Positions 50,585-59,507 of a stretch of DNA of 64,000 nucleotides are shown in pieces (position 1 is the stretch's first letter; the number at the start of each line of letters is the position of its first letter). The notes below the pieces were generated by a model. The model was not told the origin of the DNA, searched no databases, and worked only from the letters and a program-made list of their open reading frames with translations. Location of the stretch: contig JAKSKF010000001.1 in the NCBI GenBank assembly GCA_024401825.1, positions 1 through 64,000 on the forward strand. Reading direction: 5' to 3'. A program made the position numbers and the translations under genes. Origin of the DNA: Bacteroidales bacterium. GTDB lineage: Bacteria; Bacteroidota; Bacteroidia; Bacteroidales; UBA932.

Positions 50585-52123
50585 TTAAAGATTTCTCAGG
50601 AGATTGTTCAAATCCACTTTCCCGCGAATCATTTCCTTGAGTTCCGCCACGGGAACCCTCTTCTGTTCCATAGTGTCACGGTCGCGCACGGTCGCGCAGC
50701 GGTCGTTCAGGGACTCGTGGTCGACGGTGATGCAGAAAGGTGTACCTATGGCATCCTGGCGGCGGTAACGCTTGCCTATGGAGTCCTTCTCCTCGTACTG
50801 GCAGTTGAAGTCGTACTTGAGGTCGTTCATAATCTCCTGTGCAAGCTCGGGAAGCCCGTCTTTCTTGACCAGGGGGAGAACTGCCGCCTTGACGGGGGCG
50901 AGCGCCGCAGGAAGGCTCAGAACCACCCTCGTCTCACCGTTCTCAAGCTGTTCTTCCTTGAACGAGTGGGACAGCACCGCAAGGAACATACGGTCAACTC
51001 CGATGGAAGTCTCTATCACGTAGGGAGTGTATGCCCTGTTCTCCTCGGGGTCGAAGTATTCGATTTTCTTGCCGCTGAACTTCTGGTGGTTGCCAAGGTC
51101 GAAGTCGGTACGGCTGTGAACTCCCTCGAGTTCCTTGAAACCGAAGGGGAAGTTGAACTCTATGTCGGTTGCCGCGTTTGCGTAGTGGGCAAGTTTCTCG
51201 TGGTCGTGGAAACGGTAGTTCTCCGCTCCCATTCCCAGGTTGACGTGCCATTTCATACGCTGCTCCTTCCACTTTGCGAACCAGTCCAGTTCCGTGCCTG
51301 GCTTGATGAAGAACTGCATCTCCATCTGCTCGAACTCCCTCATGCGGAAGATGAACTGACGGGCCACAATCTCGTTGCGGAAGGCTTTTCCTATCTGGGC
51401 TATTCCGAACGGAATCTTCATACGGCCTGTCTTCTGCACGTTGAGGTAGTTCACGAAGATTCCCTGAGCCGTCTCGGGACGCAGGTAAATCGTGTTGGCT
51501 CCGTCTGCGGTGCTGCCCATCGAGGTGGAGAACATCAGGTTGAACTGACGCACCTCGGTCCAGTTGCAGGTCCCGCTGATGGGGCAGACAATGCCGCAGT
51601 CTATGATAATCTGGCGGTATTCGGCGAAATTGCTCTCCTGTTCAGCCTTCACGAAGCGGTTGTGCACCTCGTCATATTTGGCCTTCTCCCGCAGGACGTT
51701 GGGGTTTGTGGCCTTGAACTGTTCCTCATTGAAGGCGTCGCCGAACTTGCGCCGGCCCTTCTCCACCTCCTTAGCAATCTTCTCCTCTATCTTTCCCAGA
51801 TAATCCTCAATCAACACGTCGGCGCGGTATCTCTTCTTGCTGTCCCTGTTGTCTATGAGAGGGTCGTTGAACGCTCCCACGTGACCTGACGCCTCCCAGA
51901 TTCTGGGGTGCATGAAGATGCAGGAATCTATTCCGACTATGTTCTCGTTGAGGCGGGTCATCGCGTTCCACCAGTACTGCTTGATGTTGTTCTTGAGCTC
52001 GACGCCCATCTGACCATAGTCATAAACGGCTGCCAGACCGTCATAAATTTCACTGCTGGGGAATATGAATCCGTATTCCTTGCAGTGGGCCACCAATACT
52101 TTGAAAAGTTCGTCCTGTGTCAT
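50585..52123 (-). CDS. glyS: Glycine--tRNA ligase (alpha2 type)
   Basis: 512 residues. Class II synthetase of the eukaryote/Gram-positive-like dimeric type, not the (alpha-beta)2 form. Seen: IFPSSEIYDGLAAVYDYGQM GVELKNN start region, WEASGHVGAFNDPLIDNRDS, YLRPETAQGIFVNYLNVQKT with IPFGIAQIGKAFRNEI (motif 2), MREFEQMEMQFF, and motif 3 VIETSIGVDRMFLAVL; C-terminal anticodon-binding domain with YRRQDAIGTPFCITVDHESL. Start overlaps the folK stop (ATGA). Last gene of the suf-folK run. Confidence 0.97.
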   Translation of the reverse strand: MTQDELFKVLVAHCKEYGFIFPSSEIYDGLAAVYDYGQMGVELKNNIKQYWWNAMTRLNENIVGIDSCIFMHPRIWEASGHVGAFNDPLIDNRDSKKRYRADVLIEDYLGKIEEKIAKEVEKGRRKFGDAFNEEQFKATNPNVLREKAKYDEVHNRFVKAEQESNFAEYRQIIIDCGIVCPISGTCNWTEVRQFNLMFSTSMGSTADGANTIYLRPETAQGIFVNYLNVQKTGRMKIPFGIAQIGKAFRNEIVARQFIFRMREFEQMEMQFFIKPGTELDWFAKWKEQRMKWHVNLGMGAENYRFHDHEKLAHYANAATDIEFNFPFGFKELEGVHSRTDFDLGNHQKFSGKKIEYFDPEENRAYTPYVIETSIGVDRMFLAVLSHSFKEEQLENGETRVVLSLPAALAPVKAAVLPLVKKDGLPELAQEIMNDLKYDFNCQYEEKDSIGKRYRRQDAIGTPFCITVDHESLNDRCATVRDRDTMEQKRVPVAELKEMIRGKVDLNNLLRNL

Positions 52124-52548
52124 AGTGGGCGCAAAGTTAATAAAAGTTCATCAATAAAGGGTCTGTCGTGCACTGCCGGATGAGGTATCACAAGCTGCGG
52201 AGTGCAAAGTTTCCTGTCCCCGTAGAAAAGGATGTCTATGTCTATCGTCCTGTCGTGATAAACCCTGTTCCCTCTCCCATCGTATTCTGGAGCGTCGCCG
52301 CGGCCGAGCCTCCTTTCTATGTCCTTGCACACCGCAAGAACTTCAAGCGGTTCGGAATGGCAACGGAAAAGGGCAATCATATTGAGAAAAGGCGGGCCTG
52401 CAAAGCCAATCGCCCGGGTTTGTACCGCCTGCGTCTTCTTCAGGACGGGGCCGAACGCCTCTTCCAGCATAGTCAGGGCCTTGGAAAGCCATTCCTCCCT
52501 GTTCCCGAGGTTGCTTCCCAGACAAAGAACCAGGGTGTCACTGTCCAT
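52120..52548 (-). CDS. folK: HPPK: 6-hydroxymethyl-dihydropterin pyrophosphokinase
   Basis: 142 residues. Transfers pyrophosphate to hydroxymethyl-dihydropterin in folate synthesis. Signatures: LCLGSNLGNREEWLSKA at the N-terminus, GPPFLNMIALFRC, the catalytic block DRTIDIDILFYGD and PHPAVHDRPFIDELL. Overlaps the DUF59 gene upstream (11 nt) and glyS downstream (4 nt). No other folate gene nearby. Confidence 0.96.
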   Translation of the reverse strand: MDSDTLVLCLGSNLGNREEWLSKALTMLEEAFGPVLKKTQAVQTRAIGFAGPPFLNMIALFRCHSEPLEVLAVCKDIERRLGRGDAPEYDGRGNRVYHDRTIDIDILFYGDRKLCTPQLVIPHPAVHDRPFIDELLLTLRPL

Positions 52549-52903
52549 CGTCTTCCACAGGGTCCCAACCCAGAGCTATGCGGGCCTCGTCACTGAGCAG
52601 GCTGCTGTCCCAAACGGGCTCGAACACCAGTTCGATGCCGCAGGACTTTATTCCGGGAGTGAGTTCCACGGCGCGCCTGACCTCCGCCATCACCTCGTCC
52701 GCCATAGGGCAGTTGGGCGCCGTGAAGGTCATCTTTATGAAAACGTTGTGCTCCTTGTCTATCTTCAATTCATAGATGAGCCCCAGGTCGTATATGTTTA
52801 CCGGAATTTCAGGGTCGTACACCTGTTTCAGGGCAAGGACCACCGCATCGTAAAGAGGCGTCAGTTCCTTCACGTCTTCCGGTGTGAGTACTTCGTCATT
52901 CAT
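52538..52903 (-). CDS. sufT: SufT/MIP18-like (DUF59) iron-sulfur cluster assembly factor
   Basis: 121 residues. Short DUF59 protein; helps maturation of iron-sulfur proteins. Visible DUF59 core: VVLALKQVYDPEIPVNIYDLGLIYEL, VFIKMTFTAPNCPMADEVMA with the conserved cysteine, VELTPGIKSCGIELVFEPVW. Overlaps sufE by 8 nt and folK by 11 nt, so expressed as one unit with the desulfurase genes. Confidence 0.9.
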   Translation of the reverse strand: MNDEVLTPEDVKELTPLYDAVVLALKQVYDPEIPVNIYDLGLIYELKIDKEHNVFIKMTFTAPNCPMADEVMAEVRRAVELTPGIKSCGIELVFEPVWDSSLLSDEARIALGWDPVEDDGQ

Positions 52904-53303
52904 TGGAAGAAAGTTTCTTGATGGTTTGAATCATCGAGGCGAGACCGTTCGCCCTGGTAGGGGAAAGGTTTTCCCTCAGGCCCAGCCGCTCTATGAACGC
53001 AAAGTCGTCGCCTGCAACCTCGGAGGGTGTCCTTCCGGAATACACTCCTATCAGAAGGGAGATTATTCCCTTTGTTATGAGAGCGTCGCTGTCCGCGGAG
53101 AAGATTATTTTCCCGTCTTCCCTGCGGGCGTCCAGCCATACCCTGGACTGACATCCTTTTATCAGTCTGTCTTCTGTCTTCAACTCTTCCGGAAACTCAG
53201 GCAGGTTTTTCCCGAGTTCGATGATGTATTCGTATTTGTCCAGCCAGTCGTCAAACATAGAGAAGGTCTCTATGACTTCGGCCTTTGCCTCCTGTAAGTT
53301 CAT
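52896..53303 (-). CDS. sufE: Cysteine desulfuration protein SufE
   Basis: 135 residues. Accepts persulfide sulfur from SufS. Features: FSMFDDWLDKYEYIIELGKN, KTEDRLIKGCQSRVWLDARR with the acceptor cysteine in KGCQS, GIISLLIGVYSGRTPSEVAG, and the C-terminal NGLASMIQTIKKL. Stop and start overlap with sufT and sufS (ATGA 53300-53303). Confidence 0.96.
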   Translation of the reverse strand: MNLQEAKAEVIETFSMFDDWLDKYEYIIELGKNLPEFPEELKTEDRLIKGCQSRVWLDARREDGKIIFSADSDALITKGIISLLIGVYSGRTPSEVAGDDFAFIERLGLRENLSPTRANGLASMIQTIKKLSSNE

Positions 53304-54523
53304 TGTTCAAGCATTTTGACCGCCCTTTGCAGCCCCTTTATGAAATATTCCGCCTCCTGAAGGGTATTGTATGCCCCGAAGGATGCCCTCAGCATACCGG
53401 TAACCCCGTATCTGTCCATCAGGGGCTCCGCGCACAACTGGCCTGAACGGACCGCAATCCCCATCTTGTCCAGAAGAATGGAAAGGTCTTCGTGATGAGC
53501 CCCTTCCACAGTGAAACTGAACAGCGGGATTTTCCGGCCGTTGCCGTCTGCGGCGCCGAACATCCTTATCCTTCTGTCCTCCCTGAATGCGGAACTGACG
53601 TATTCCACTATCCTGTCCTCCTGGAAACGGCTTTCCTTCCTGACTTCCAGGGCTGTCCCGACTGCCGGGACTAAGGTGGGTATTCCCGCGAAGTTGGGCG
53701 TTCCCGCCTCGAACCTGAAGGGAATGTCCGCATAGGTCGTCCCGCTCCACTTTACAGAGGATATCATCTCCCCGCCGCCCTGCCAGGGAACCATTTTCTC
53801 CAGCCACCTGCGTTTGCCGTACAGGACTCCCGTCCCGGGGGCGGCATATATCTTATGACCGGAAAAAGCGTAGAAATCACAGTCCAGGGCCTGTACGTCC
53901 ACTTCCGAATGCACTATTCCCTGGGCGCCGTCAATTGCCACGGGAATACCTCTGGAATGTGCCTGGCGTATTATTTCCTCTATGGGATTGAATATTCCCA
54001 GGACGTTTGAAACGTGAGTCACGCACACTATCTTCGTCCTTTCCCCGAGCAGTTCCGGCAGTTTGTCCAGCACCAGTTCCCCCCTGTCATCCACGGGAAG
54101 GACCCTGATTACAGCCCCCTTTCTCTGACAGAGCATCTGCCAGGGCACTATGACGGAATGGTGCTCGGCCTCGCTGAGAAGGACCTCATCCCCCTCTTTT
54201 ATGAAACTCTCCCCGAAGCTGCTTGCCAGCAGGTTCAGGGCTGCGGTGTCCCCGGAAGTGAAAATAATCTCGCCGGGCTCGGCCGCATTGAGGAAGGCTC
54301 GCACCGTCTCCCTCGCCGACTCCACCTCGGAAGTGGCCTGCACCGCAGTGAAATGGTTAGCCCTGTATATGTTGGCATTCTTGATTTCAGACATCTCCCT
54401 CCATTTTTCAATCACGGAACGGGGACGCAGGGAACTGGCCGCGTTGTCCAGATAGACAAGCGGCTTTCCGTAAACCTTCTGCTCCAGTTGCGGGAATTCC
54501 TTTCTGAAATCCTCTAATTTCAT
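53300..54523 (-). CDS. sufS: Cysteine desulfurase SufS
   Basis: 407 residues. PLP-dependent enzyme that removes sulfur from cysteine for Fe-S cluster assembly. Features: YLDNAASSLRPRSVIEKWRE at the N-terminus, FTSGDTAALNLLASSFG, AEHHSVIVPWQ, Schiff-base Lys in AFSGHKIYAAPGTGVLYG and active Cys in VRSGQLCAEPLMDRYG. First gene of the operon. The SufBCD scaffold genes are not in the window. A -7 box TAAATTTG lies at 54550-54543 on the minus strand. Confidence 0.96.
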   Translation of the reverse strand: MKLEDFRKEFPQLEQKVYGKPLVYLDNAASSLRPRSVIEKWREMSEIKNANIYRANHFTAVQATSEVESARETVRAFLNAAEPGEIIFTSGDTAALNLLASSFGESFIKEGDEVLLSEAEHHSVIVPWQMLCQRKGAVIRVLPVDDRGELVLDKLPELLGERTKIVCVTHVSNVLGIFNPIEEIIRQAHSRGIPVAIDGAQGIVHSEVDVQALDCDFYAFSGHKIYAAPGTGVLYGKRRWLEKMVPWQGGGEMISSVKWSGTTYADIPFRFEAGTPNFAGIPTLVPAVGTALEVRKESRFQEDRIVEYVSSAFREDRRIRMFGAADGNGRKIPLFSFTVEGAHHEDLSILLDKMGIAVRSGQLCAEPLMDRYGVTGMLRASFGAYNTLQEAEYFIKGLQRAVKMLEQ

Positions 54524-54542
54524 TTTGTGTCGATACGAGGTA

Positions 54543-54570
54543 CAAATTTAACAATTTCTGCATATTTTTG
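54543..54570. promoter_or_regulatory. Divergent promoters of sufS and ruvA
   Basis: Minus strand TAAATTTG (54550-54543) for the suf operon; plus strand TATTTTTG (54563-54570) for ruvA. The ruvA ATG at 54577 follows its box by 6 nt, which predicts a leaderless or near-leaderless mRNA. Confidence 0.6.
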
Positions 54571-54576
54571 CAGTGT

Positions 54577-55170
54577 ATGACAGATTACATTACAGGAAAA
54601 CTCGCCGTCCTCACCCCCACCCGGGCCGTCATTGACAATTCCGGCATAGGTTACGTGAGTGAAATATCCCTGCAGACCTATCAGGCCCTGGAAGGGAAGA
54701 CGGAGGCCTGCGTGTTCATCCAGAGCCAGGTGAACCCCAGGGACGGCAGCCAGGTTGACTACGGCTTCGCCACGCGCGAGGAAAGGGAACTCTTCAGATT
54801 GATTACCGGTGTCAGCGGAATGGGCGCGGCAAGTGCCAGGATGATGCTTTCGTCCCTCAGTTCGGAGGAATTCACCCAGGCCATCCTGTCCGAGGACATC
54901 AACAGAATCAAGAGCGTCAAGGGACTCGGAGCCAAGACGGCGCAGAGACTGATACTCGAACTCAAGGACAAGATTGTCAAAGGCGATGCGAACGTTTCTT
55001 CCACGCTTTTCTCCGCGGAAAGGAATGCGGTTGCCGAAGAGGCGGAAGCGGCGCTTCTGATGCTGGGATTCACAAAGGCCAACGTAGGAAAGGCCATCCA
55101 GAAGATTCTGAAGACCAAACCGGACTCGAAGGTGGAAGAAATAATCAAGGCGGCCCTGCAGATGCTTTAG
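54577..55170 (+). CDS. ruvA: Holliday junction branch migration protein RuvA
   Basis: 197 residues from ATG 54577 (MTDYITGKLAVLTPTRAVID). Tetrameric junction-binding subunit of RuvAB. OB domain I to about 62, helix-hairpin-helix domain with LITGVSGMGAASARMML and IKSVKGLGAKTAQRLILELK, then a linker and domain III (AEEAEAALLMLGFTKANVGK). TTG 54568 is rejected since it lies inside the -7 box. Convergent with mnmG (1 nt gap). ruvB lies about 8 kb away at the window end. Confidence 0.96.
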   Translation: MTDYITGKLAVLTPTRAVIDNSGIGYVSEISLQTYQALEGKTEACVFIQSQVNPRDGSQVDYGFATREERELFRLITGVSGMGAASARMMLSSLSSEEFTQAILSEDINRIKSVKGLGAKTAQRLILELKDKIVKGDANVSSTLFSAERNAVAEEAEAALLMLGFTKANVGKAIQKILKTKPDSKVEEIIKAALQML

Positions 55171-55171
55171 G

Positions 55172-57058
55172 CTACCTTCCGAAATGCACAAGCAGCACCG
55201 CTATGTCGGAGGGTGACACTCCGGAGATTCTGGAAGCCTGGGCTATGGTCCCGGGCTTGTATCTTTCAAGTTTCTGACGACATTCTATGGTAAGTCCGCT
55301 GACAAGGCTGAAATCAAAGTCCTCGGGAATCCTGAGGTCTTCCAGGCGGCGGATTTTCTCAGCCATCAGACGCTCCCTCTCTATGTATCCGCTGTACCTC
55401 AGGGATATTTCCACGGATTCGGTGACGTGCCTGTCGATGACCTTGGGAAGGGAATGTTTTTCGAACTCCTCATCCGGCACAAGGGAAAGAAGTTCCGACA
55501 GCCTGACTTCGGGTCTCAGGGCTATGTCCGCAATCTTCCTGGAATCCATAAGTTCCGCCGAACCCGCGCCACGAAGGTAGGCGTTGGCCTGCGAGGCGCT
55601 CAGATTCACGGAAGAACACATCGCGCTGAGCGCATCCGCGCGCTCGTACTTCTCCTCCATCATCCTCATCCTTCTGTCCGAAGCCAGTCCTATTGAATGG
55701 GACAGGGCCGTCAGCCTCCGGTCCGCGTTGTCCTGACGCAGGAGTATCCTGTATTCCGCCCTTGAGGTGAACATCCTGTACGGCTCGTCCACCCCCTTGG
55801 TTATCAGGTCGTCTATCAGCACTCCTATGTAGGACTCCTCCCTTGACAGGGTGAACGGTTCCTTCCCCCTTGTCCTGAGATGGGCGTTTATTCCCGCCAT
55901 AAGACCCTGCGCCGCGGCTTCCTCATATCCCGTGGTTCCGTTTACCTGGCCCGCCAGGAAAAGGCCTCCGATGTCTTTCATTTCAAGGCTCGCCTTCAGT
56001 TGGACGGGGTCGAAATAATCGTACTCGACAGCGTAGGCCGGCTTGAATATTCTCACTTTTTCCAGACCTTTGACGGAGTGCATCGCGTCGAGCTGGGTCT
56101 GAAGCGGAAGAGACGAAGAGAAACCCTGGAGATAATACTCGTTTGTCCCCCTCCCCTCCGGCTCAAGGAAAAGCTGGTGGGAGTCCTTGTCGGGGAAAAC
56201 CCTCAACTTGTCCTCTATGCTCGGACAGTACCTCGGCCCCTTGCCTGAAATCATCCCCGTGAACAGGGGGGATTCGGCAAACCCGGAACGCAGGATGTCG
56301 TGAACCTCCCGGTTGGTGTGCAGGATATAGCAGGGCATCTGCTCCGCGCCGGACTGGATTGCGGAGGGAACGTCCGAAAAGGAGAACCTCTCCGGGTCCT
56401 CGTCTCCTAGTTGAAGAGTCAGAAGGGAAGTGTCCACGGAGGATATGTCTATCCGCGGGGGAGTGCCTGTCTTCATCCTGCCCGTCCTGACTCCCATACT
56501 CTTGAGTTGTCCGGTCAGTCCGTGGGATGAGAGTTCGCCTATCCTGCCGCCCTCGAAACTTGTCTGCCCTATGAACAGCCTGCCTCCGAGGAACGTCCCT
56601 GCGCACAGAATTACCGCCCCGGCACTGAATCGGGCTCCGGTCAGAGTCCTGACCCCCGTGACACGGTTTCCGTCGAACTCGAGTGAGACAGCCAGGTCGG
56701 CGTAGATGTCAAGCCGGGGACAATTCTCCAGAATTCCTCTCCATACTTGGGAAAACTGCTGTTTGTCGCATTGCGCGCGCGGACTCCACATTGCGGGACC
56801 CTTGCTCCTGTTGAGCATCCTGAACTGGAGGGTACAGGCATCCGTCACCAGACCCATATATCCTCCCATCGCATCTATTTCCCTGACTATCTGACCTTTT
56901 GCTATGCCTCCGACAGCCGGGTTGCAGGACATTCTGGCAAAGCCCCGCAAGTCCATCGAAACAAGCAGGGTCCTGCTCCCGAGATTCGAGGCTGCCATTG
57001 CGGCCTCGCAGCCGGCGTGCCCGCCGCCCACTACAATGACATCGTACTCCTCAAGCAT
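55172..57058 (-). CDS. mnmG: tRNA uridine-5-carboxymethylaminomethyl modification enzyme MnmG
   Basis: 628 residues. FAD-dependent; with MnmE it makes cmnm5U34 in tRNA. FAD motif VIVVGGGHAGCEAAMAASNL at the N-terminus, family signatures SCNPAVGGIAKGQIVREIDA and AQCDKQQFSQVWRGILE, SYIGVLIDDLITKGVDEPYR and the C-terminal helical domain that recognises MnmE/tRNA (TIAQASRISGVSPSDIAVLL). Normal length. Its start overlaps the ybeY 3' end by 28 nt. Confidence 0.98.
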   Translation of the reverse strand: MLEEYDVIVVGGGHAGCEAAMAASNLGSRTLLVSMDLRGFARMSCNPAVGGIAKGQIVREIDAMGGYMGLVTDACTLQFRMLNRSKGPAMWSPRAQCDKQQFSQVWRGILENCPRLDIYADLAVSLEFDGNRVTGVRTLTGARFSAGAVILCAGTFLGGRLFIGQTSFEGGRIGELSSHGLTGQLKSMGVRTGRMKTGTPPRIDISSVDTSLLTLQLGDEDPERFSFSDVPSAIQSGAEQMPCYILHTNREVHDILRSGFAESPLFTGMISGKGPRYCPSIEDKLRVFPDKDSHQLFLEPEGRGTNEYYLQGFSSSLPLQTQLDAMHSVKGLEKVRIFKPAYAVEYDYFDPVQLKASLEMKDIGGLFLAGQVNGTTGYEEAAAQGLMAGINAHLRTRGKEPFTLSREESYIGVLIDDLITKGVDEPYRMFTSRAEYRILLRQDNADRRLTALSHSIGLASDRRMRMMEEKYERADALSAMCSSVNLSASQANAYLRGAGSAELMDSRKIADIALRPEVRLSELLSLVPDEEFEKHSLPKVIDRHVTESVEISLRYSGYIERERLMAEKIRRLEDLRIPEDFDFSLVSGLTIECRQKLERYKPGTIAQASRISGVSPSDIAVLLVHFGR

Positions 57059-57456
57059 AGATATTCGTTTTCCTTTTCCCGCATCCGGGCCTGCTCCTCC
57101 GCGCTGTGGTCGTCATAACCCGCCAGATGCAGGATGCCGTGCACAATCACGCGGTGAAGTTCCTCGTCGAAGTCTGTCCCGAAGTGGACGGAATTGTCCC
57201 TGACGCTGTCCACGCTGATGAGAAGGTCCCCGGAGAGAATCCTGCCCTCACAATAGTCGAAGGTGATTATGTCCGTATAGTAGTCGTGGCCCAGGAACCG
57301 TTTGTTGACGTCAAGGAGATAGTCGTCCGAACAGAACACGACGGCTATTTCACCCAGGGAGAAACCCTCCCTGAGGGCGACTTCCCCGAGCCACCTGTTG
57401 TTAGACCTCCTGTTCCTGAAAACAAAATTCGTGTCCTGTCTGTCGTATCTGACCAT
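57031..57456 (-). CDS. ybeY: Endoribonuclease YbeY (rRNA maturation factor)
   Basis: 141 residues from ATG 57456 (MVRYDRQDTNFVFRNRRSNN); the frame is open 97 codons further upstream but that part is antisense to tonB. YbeY processes the 16S rRNA 3' end. Zinc motif HGILHLAGYDDHS with its three-histidine pattern (H-x3-H ... H), preceded by HDYYTDIITFDYCEGRILSG. Promoter box TAATTTTG at 57479-57472. Translational overlap with mnmG. Confidence 0.93.
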   Translation of the reverse strand: MVRYDRQDTNFVFRNRRSNNRWLGEVALREGFSLGEIAVVFCSDDYLLDVNKRFLGHDYYTDIITFDYCEGRILSGDLLISVDSVRDNSVHFGTDFDEELHRVIVHGILHLAGYDDHSAEEQARMREKENEYLCLRSTMSL

Positions 57457-57471
57457 TTTCCCCGTTTTCCG

Positions 57472-57555
57472 CAAAATTACAACTAATAAATCAAAAAATT
57501 GTTTTTTGAAATTATTCTTTATACCTTTGAAACTTGAATAGACTAATAAATCAAA
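57472..57555. promoter_or_regulatory. ybeY/tonB divergent promoter region with a 14 nt direct repeat
   Basis: Minus strand TAATTTTG (57479-57472) for ybeY; plus strand TACCTTTG (57522-57529) for tonB with TTG 20 nt upstream. The sequence ACTAATAAATCAAA occurs twice, at 57482-57495 and 57542-57555, exactly 60 bp apart, flanking the tonB promoter. Confidence 0.6.
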
Positions 57556-57562
57556 CCACAAT

Positions 57563-58261
57563 ATGGAAATTAAGAAATCTGCAAAAGCGAATCTGGAAAA
57601 CAGACGACTGCTTTTCACTGAGATTGGGTTCGTCATCTCCCTTCTCATTGTACTTGCGGCGTTTGAATACACCAGCCGTGAAAAGAAAGAGTCTATAATG
57701 CAGGCTGAAGCGGCTGTGGTGGAAGAGGAAGAAATGATTCCCATCACTCAGGAAACCCCTCCCCCTCCCCCGGAAATTCCCGACATTCCCCTTTTCTCCG
57801 ACGAAATCAGTATCGTGGACGACAACATCAAGGTGGATGACAATATCCTCAACCTTGAGGACGATGCCAATATGGGTGTTGACGTGAGGGATTACGTTGA
57901 AGTCGCCGAGGTTGTCGAGGAAGAAGTCGAGGATACCCCCATTCCTTTTGCAATCGTTGAAGAGAAGCCCAAGTTCCAGGGTCAGGACCCTGCAACGGCA
58001 TTCTCAAAGTGGGTTGGAGAAAACCTCGTCTATCCTGAAACCGCCAAGGAAAACGGAGTTCAGGGCCGTGTAACCCTCCAGTTCACCGTTGAAAAGGACG
58101 GCACCGTAAAGAAAGTGAAGATTCTCCGCGGCGTCGACCCTCTCCTCGACCAGGAAGCGGTCCGCATTGTCAGCAAGTCTCCCAAGTGGACCCCCGGCAA
58201 ACAGCGTGACCGTGCGGTTCCCGTAACCTACACCTTCCCCGTTATTTTCCAGTTGAGATAA
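57563..58261 (+). CDS. tonB: Energy transducer TonB
   Basis: 232 residues. Couples the inner-membrane proton gradient to TonB-dependent receptors such as the SusC at 25529. One N-terminal membrane helix (LLFTEIGFVISLLIVLAAFE, about 18-37), a proline-rich then acidic periplasmic linker (TPPPPPEIPDIP; VEEEVEDTPIP), and C-terminal TonB domain with KFQGQDPATAFSKWVGENLV, YPETAKENGVQGRVTLQFTV and VTYTFPVIFQLR at the end. exbB/exbD are not adjacent. Terminator at 58280-58308. Confidence 0.96.
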   Translation: MEIKKSAKANLENRRLLFTEIGFVISLLIVLAAFEYTSREKKESIMQAEAAVVEEEEMIPITQETPPPPPEIPDIPLFSDEISIVDDNIKVDDNILNLEDDANMGVDVRDYVEVAEVVEEEVEDTPIPFAIVEEKPKFQGQDPATAFSKWVGENLVYPETAKENGVQGRVTLQFTVEKDGTVKKVKILRGVDPLLDQEAVRIVSKSPKWTPGKQRDRAVPVTYTFPVIFQLR

Positions 58262-58279
58262 CTTTTACACCATATTTAC

Positions 58280-58308
58280 AGGGCCGTCCTTCGCGGATGG
58301 CCTTTTTT
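58280..58308 (+). terminator. Terminator of tonB
   Basis: GGGCCGTCC - TTCGC - GGATGGCC stem (one G-T pair) followed by TTTTTTT. Confidence 0.85.
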
Positions 58309-58322
58309 TATCCTTGATTCAG

Positions 58323-59507
58323 ATGGCAGAACTTACTACAGAGAAAGCGGTATTCGTAGGAATAGTCCGGCAGGGGGAAGACGAGCGCAAGGTAATGGAA
58401 TACCTTGACGAACTTCAGTTCCTTGCCAGAACCGCAGGAGCTGAAGGGGACAGGAAATTCATCCAGAAAATAGACAAGCCTGACAAGGGTACGTACATAA
58501 GGAGCGGAAAACTCGAGGAAATAGCGGCATTCGCCGAGGAAAATGACATCAACTATGTGATTTTCGACGACGAGCTCACGGGGATGCAGCAACGCAACAT
58601 AGAAAAAATAATAAAGACCGCCGCAGTAATAGACCGGACAAGCCTCATCCTTGAAATCTTTGCCCAGAGAGCAAGGACATCCTACGCAAAGATGCAGGTG
58701 GAACTGGCCCGCTACAACTATATGCTTCCGAGACTGGCCGGAATGTGGACCCACCTCGAGAGACAAAGGGGAGGGGTCGGTACCAGGGGAGGTATGGGTG
58801 AAACCCAGATAGAGATTGACCGGCGCATAGTCAAGGAAAGGATTTCAAAGCTCAAGGAACAGCTCAGGAAGGTTGACAGACAAATGTCCGTCCAGCGCGG
58901 CAACCGCGGAAATATGGTCCGCCTTGCCCTGGTGGGCTACACCAACGTCGGAAAGAGCACCATTATGAATATGCTGTCAAAGTCGGATGTGTTCGCGGAA
59001 AACAAGTTGTTCGCAACACTTGACACCACCGTCCGAAAGGTTGTCATAGAGAACGTTCCCTTCCTTCTAAGCGACACTGTGGGATTCATCCGCAAACTGC
59101 CCACTGAACTCATAGAAGCCTTCAAAAGCACTCTTGACGAGGTCAGGGAAGCGGACATCCTTCTCCACGTGGTCGACATCACGGCCACAGACTTTGAAGA
59201 GCAGATGAAGGTTGTGGAAAAGACCTTGAGCGACATCGGGGCGGCCAACAAGCCGGTTTACGTCATCTTCAACAAGACGGACGCCTATACCTGCGTTCCG
59301 TACGACGAGTTTTCAATTGTGCCGAGGACAAGGGAGAACGCCACTTTGGAAGAACTCAGGAACAGCTGGATAGCAAAGGAGAAGACTCCCTGCATTTTCA
59401 TATCCGCCAGAAAGAAGACGAATATAGAAAAACTCCGGGACGACATCTACAAGATGGTCTCGGAGATTCACGCGGGCAGATACCCATTCAACAATTTCCT
59501 TTATTAG
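58323..59507 (+). CDS. hflX: Ribosome-associated GTPase HflX
   Basis: 394 residues from ATG 58323 ([20 protein letters not shown]); TTG 58314 is ignored. HflX splits stalled ribosomes. N-terminal HflX domain ([36 protein letters not shown]), linker with [19 protein letters not shown], then G domain: G1 [10 protein letters not shown]3 [11 protein letters not shown]4 FNKTDAY, G5 ISARKK. Convergent with frdB, overlapping by 4 nt at the stops. Confidence 0.97.
   Translation: MAELTTEKAVFVGIVRQGEDERKVMEYLDELQFLARTAGAEGDRKFIQKIDKPDKGTYIRSGKLEEIAAFAEENDINYVIFDDELTGMQQRNIEKIIKTAAVIDRTSLILEIFAQRARTSYAKMQVELARYNYMLPRLAGMWTHLERQRGGVGTRGGMGETQIEIDRRIVKERISKLKEQLRKVDRQMSVQRGNRGNMVRLALVGYTNVGKSTIMNMLSKSDVFAENKLFATLDTTVRKVVIENVPFLLSDTVGFIRKLPTELIEAFKSTLDEVREADILLHVVDITATDFEEQMKVVEKTLSDIGAANKPVYVIFNKTDAYTCVPYDEFSIVPRTRENATLEELRNSWIAKEKTPCIFISARKKTNIEKLRDDIYKMVSEIHAGRYPFNNFLY

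Noticed and set aside
57457..57747. N-terminal extension of ybeY by 97 codons
   Set aside because: It is antisense to tonB and unlike YbeY; the family start is at 57456.
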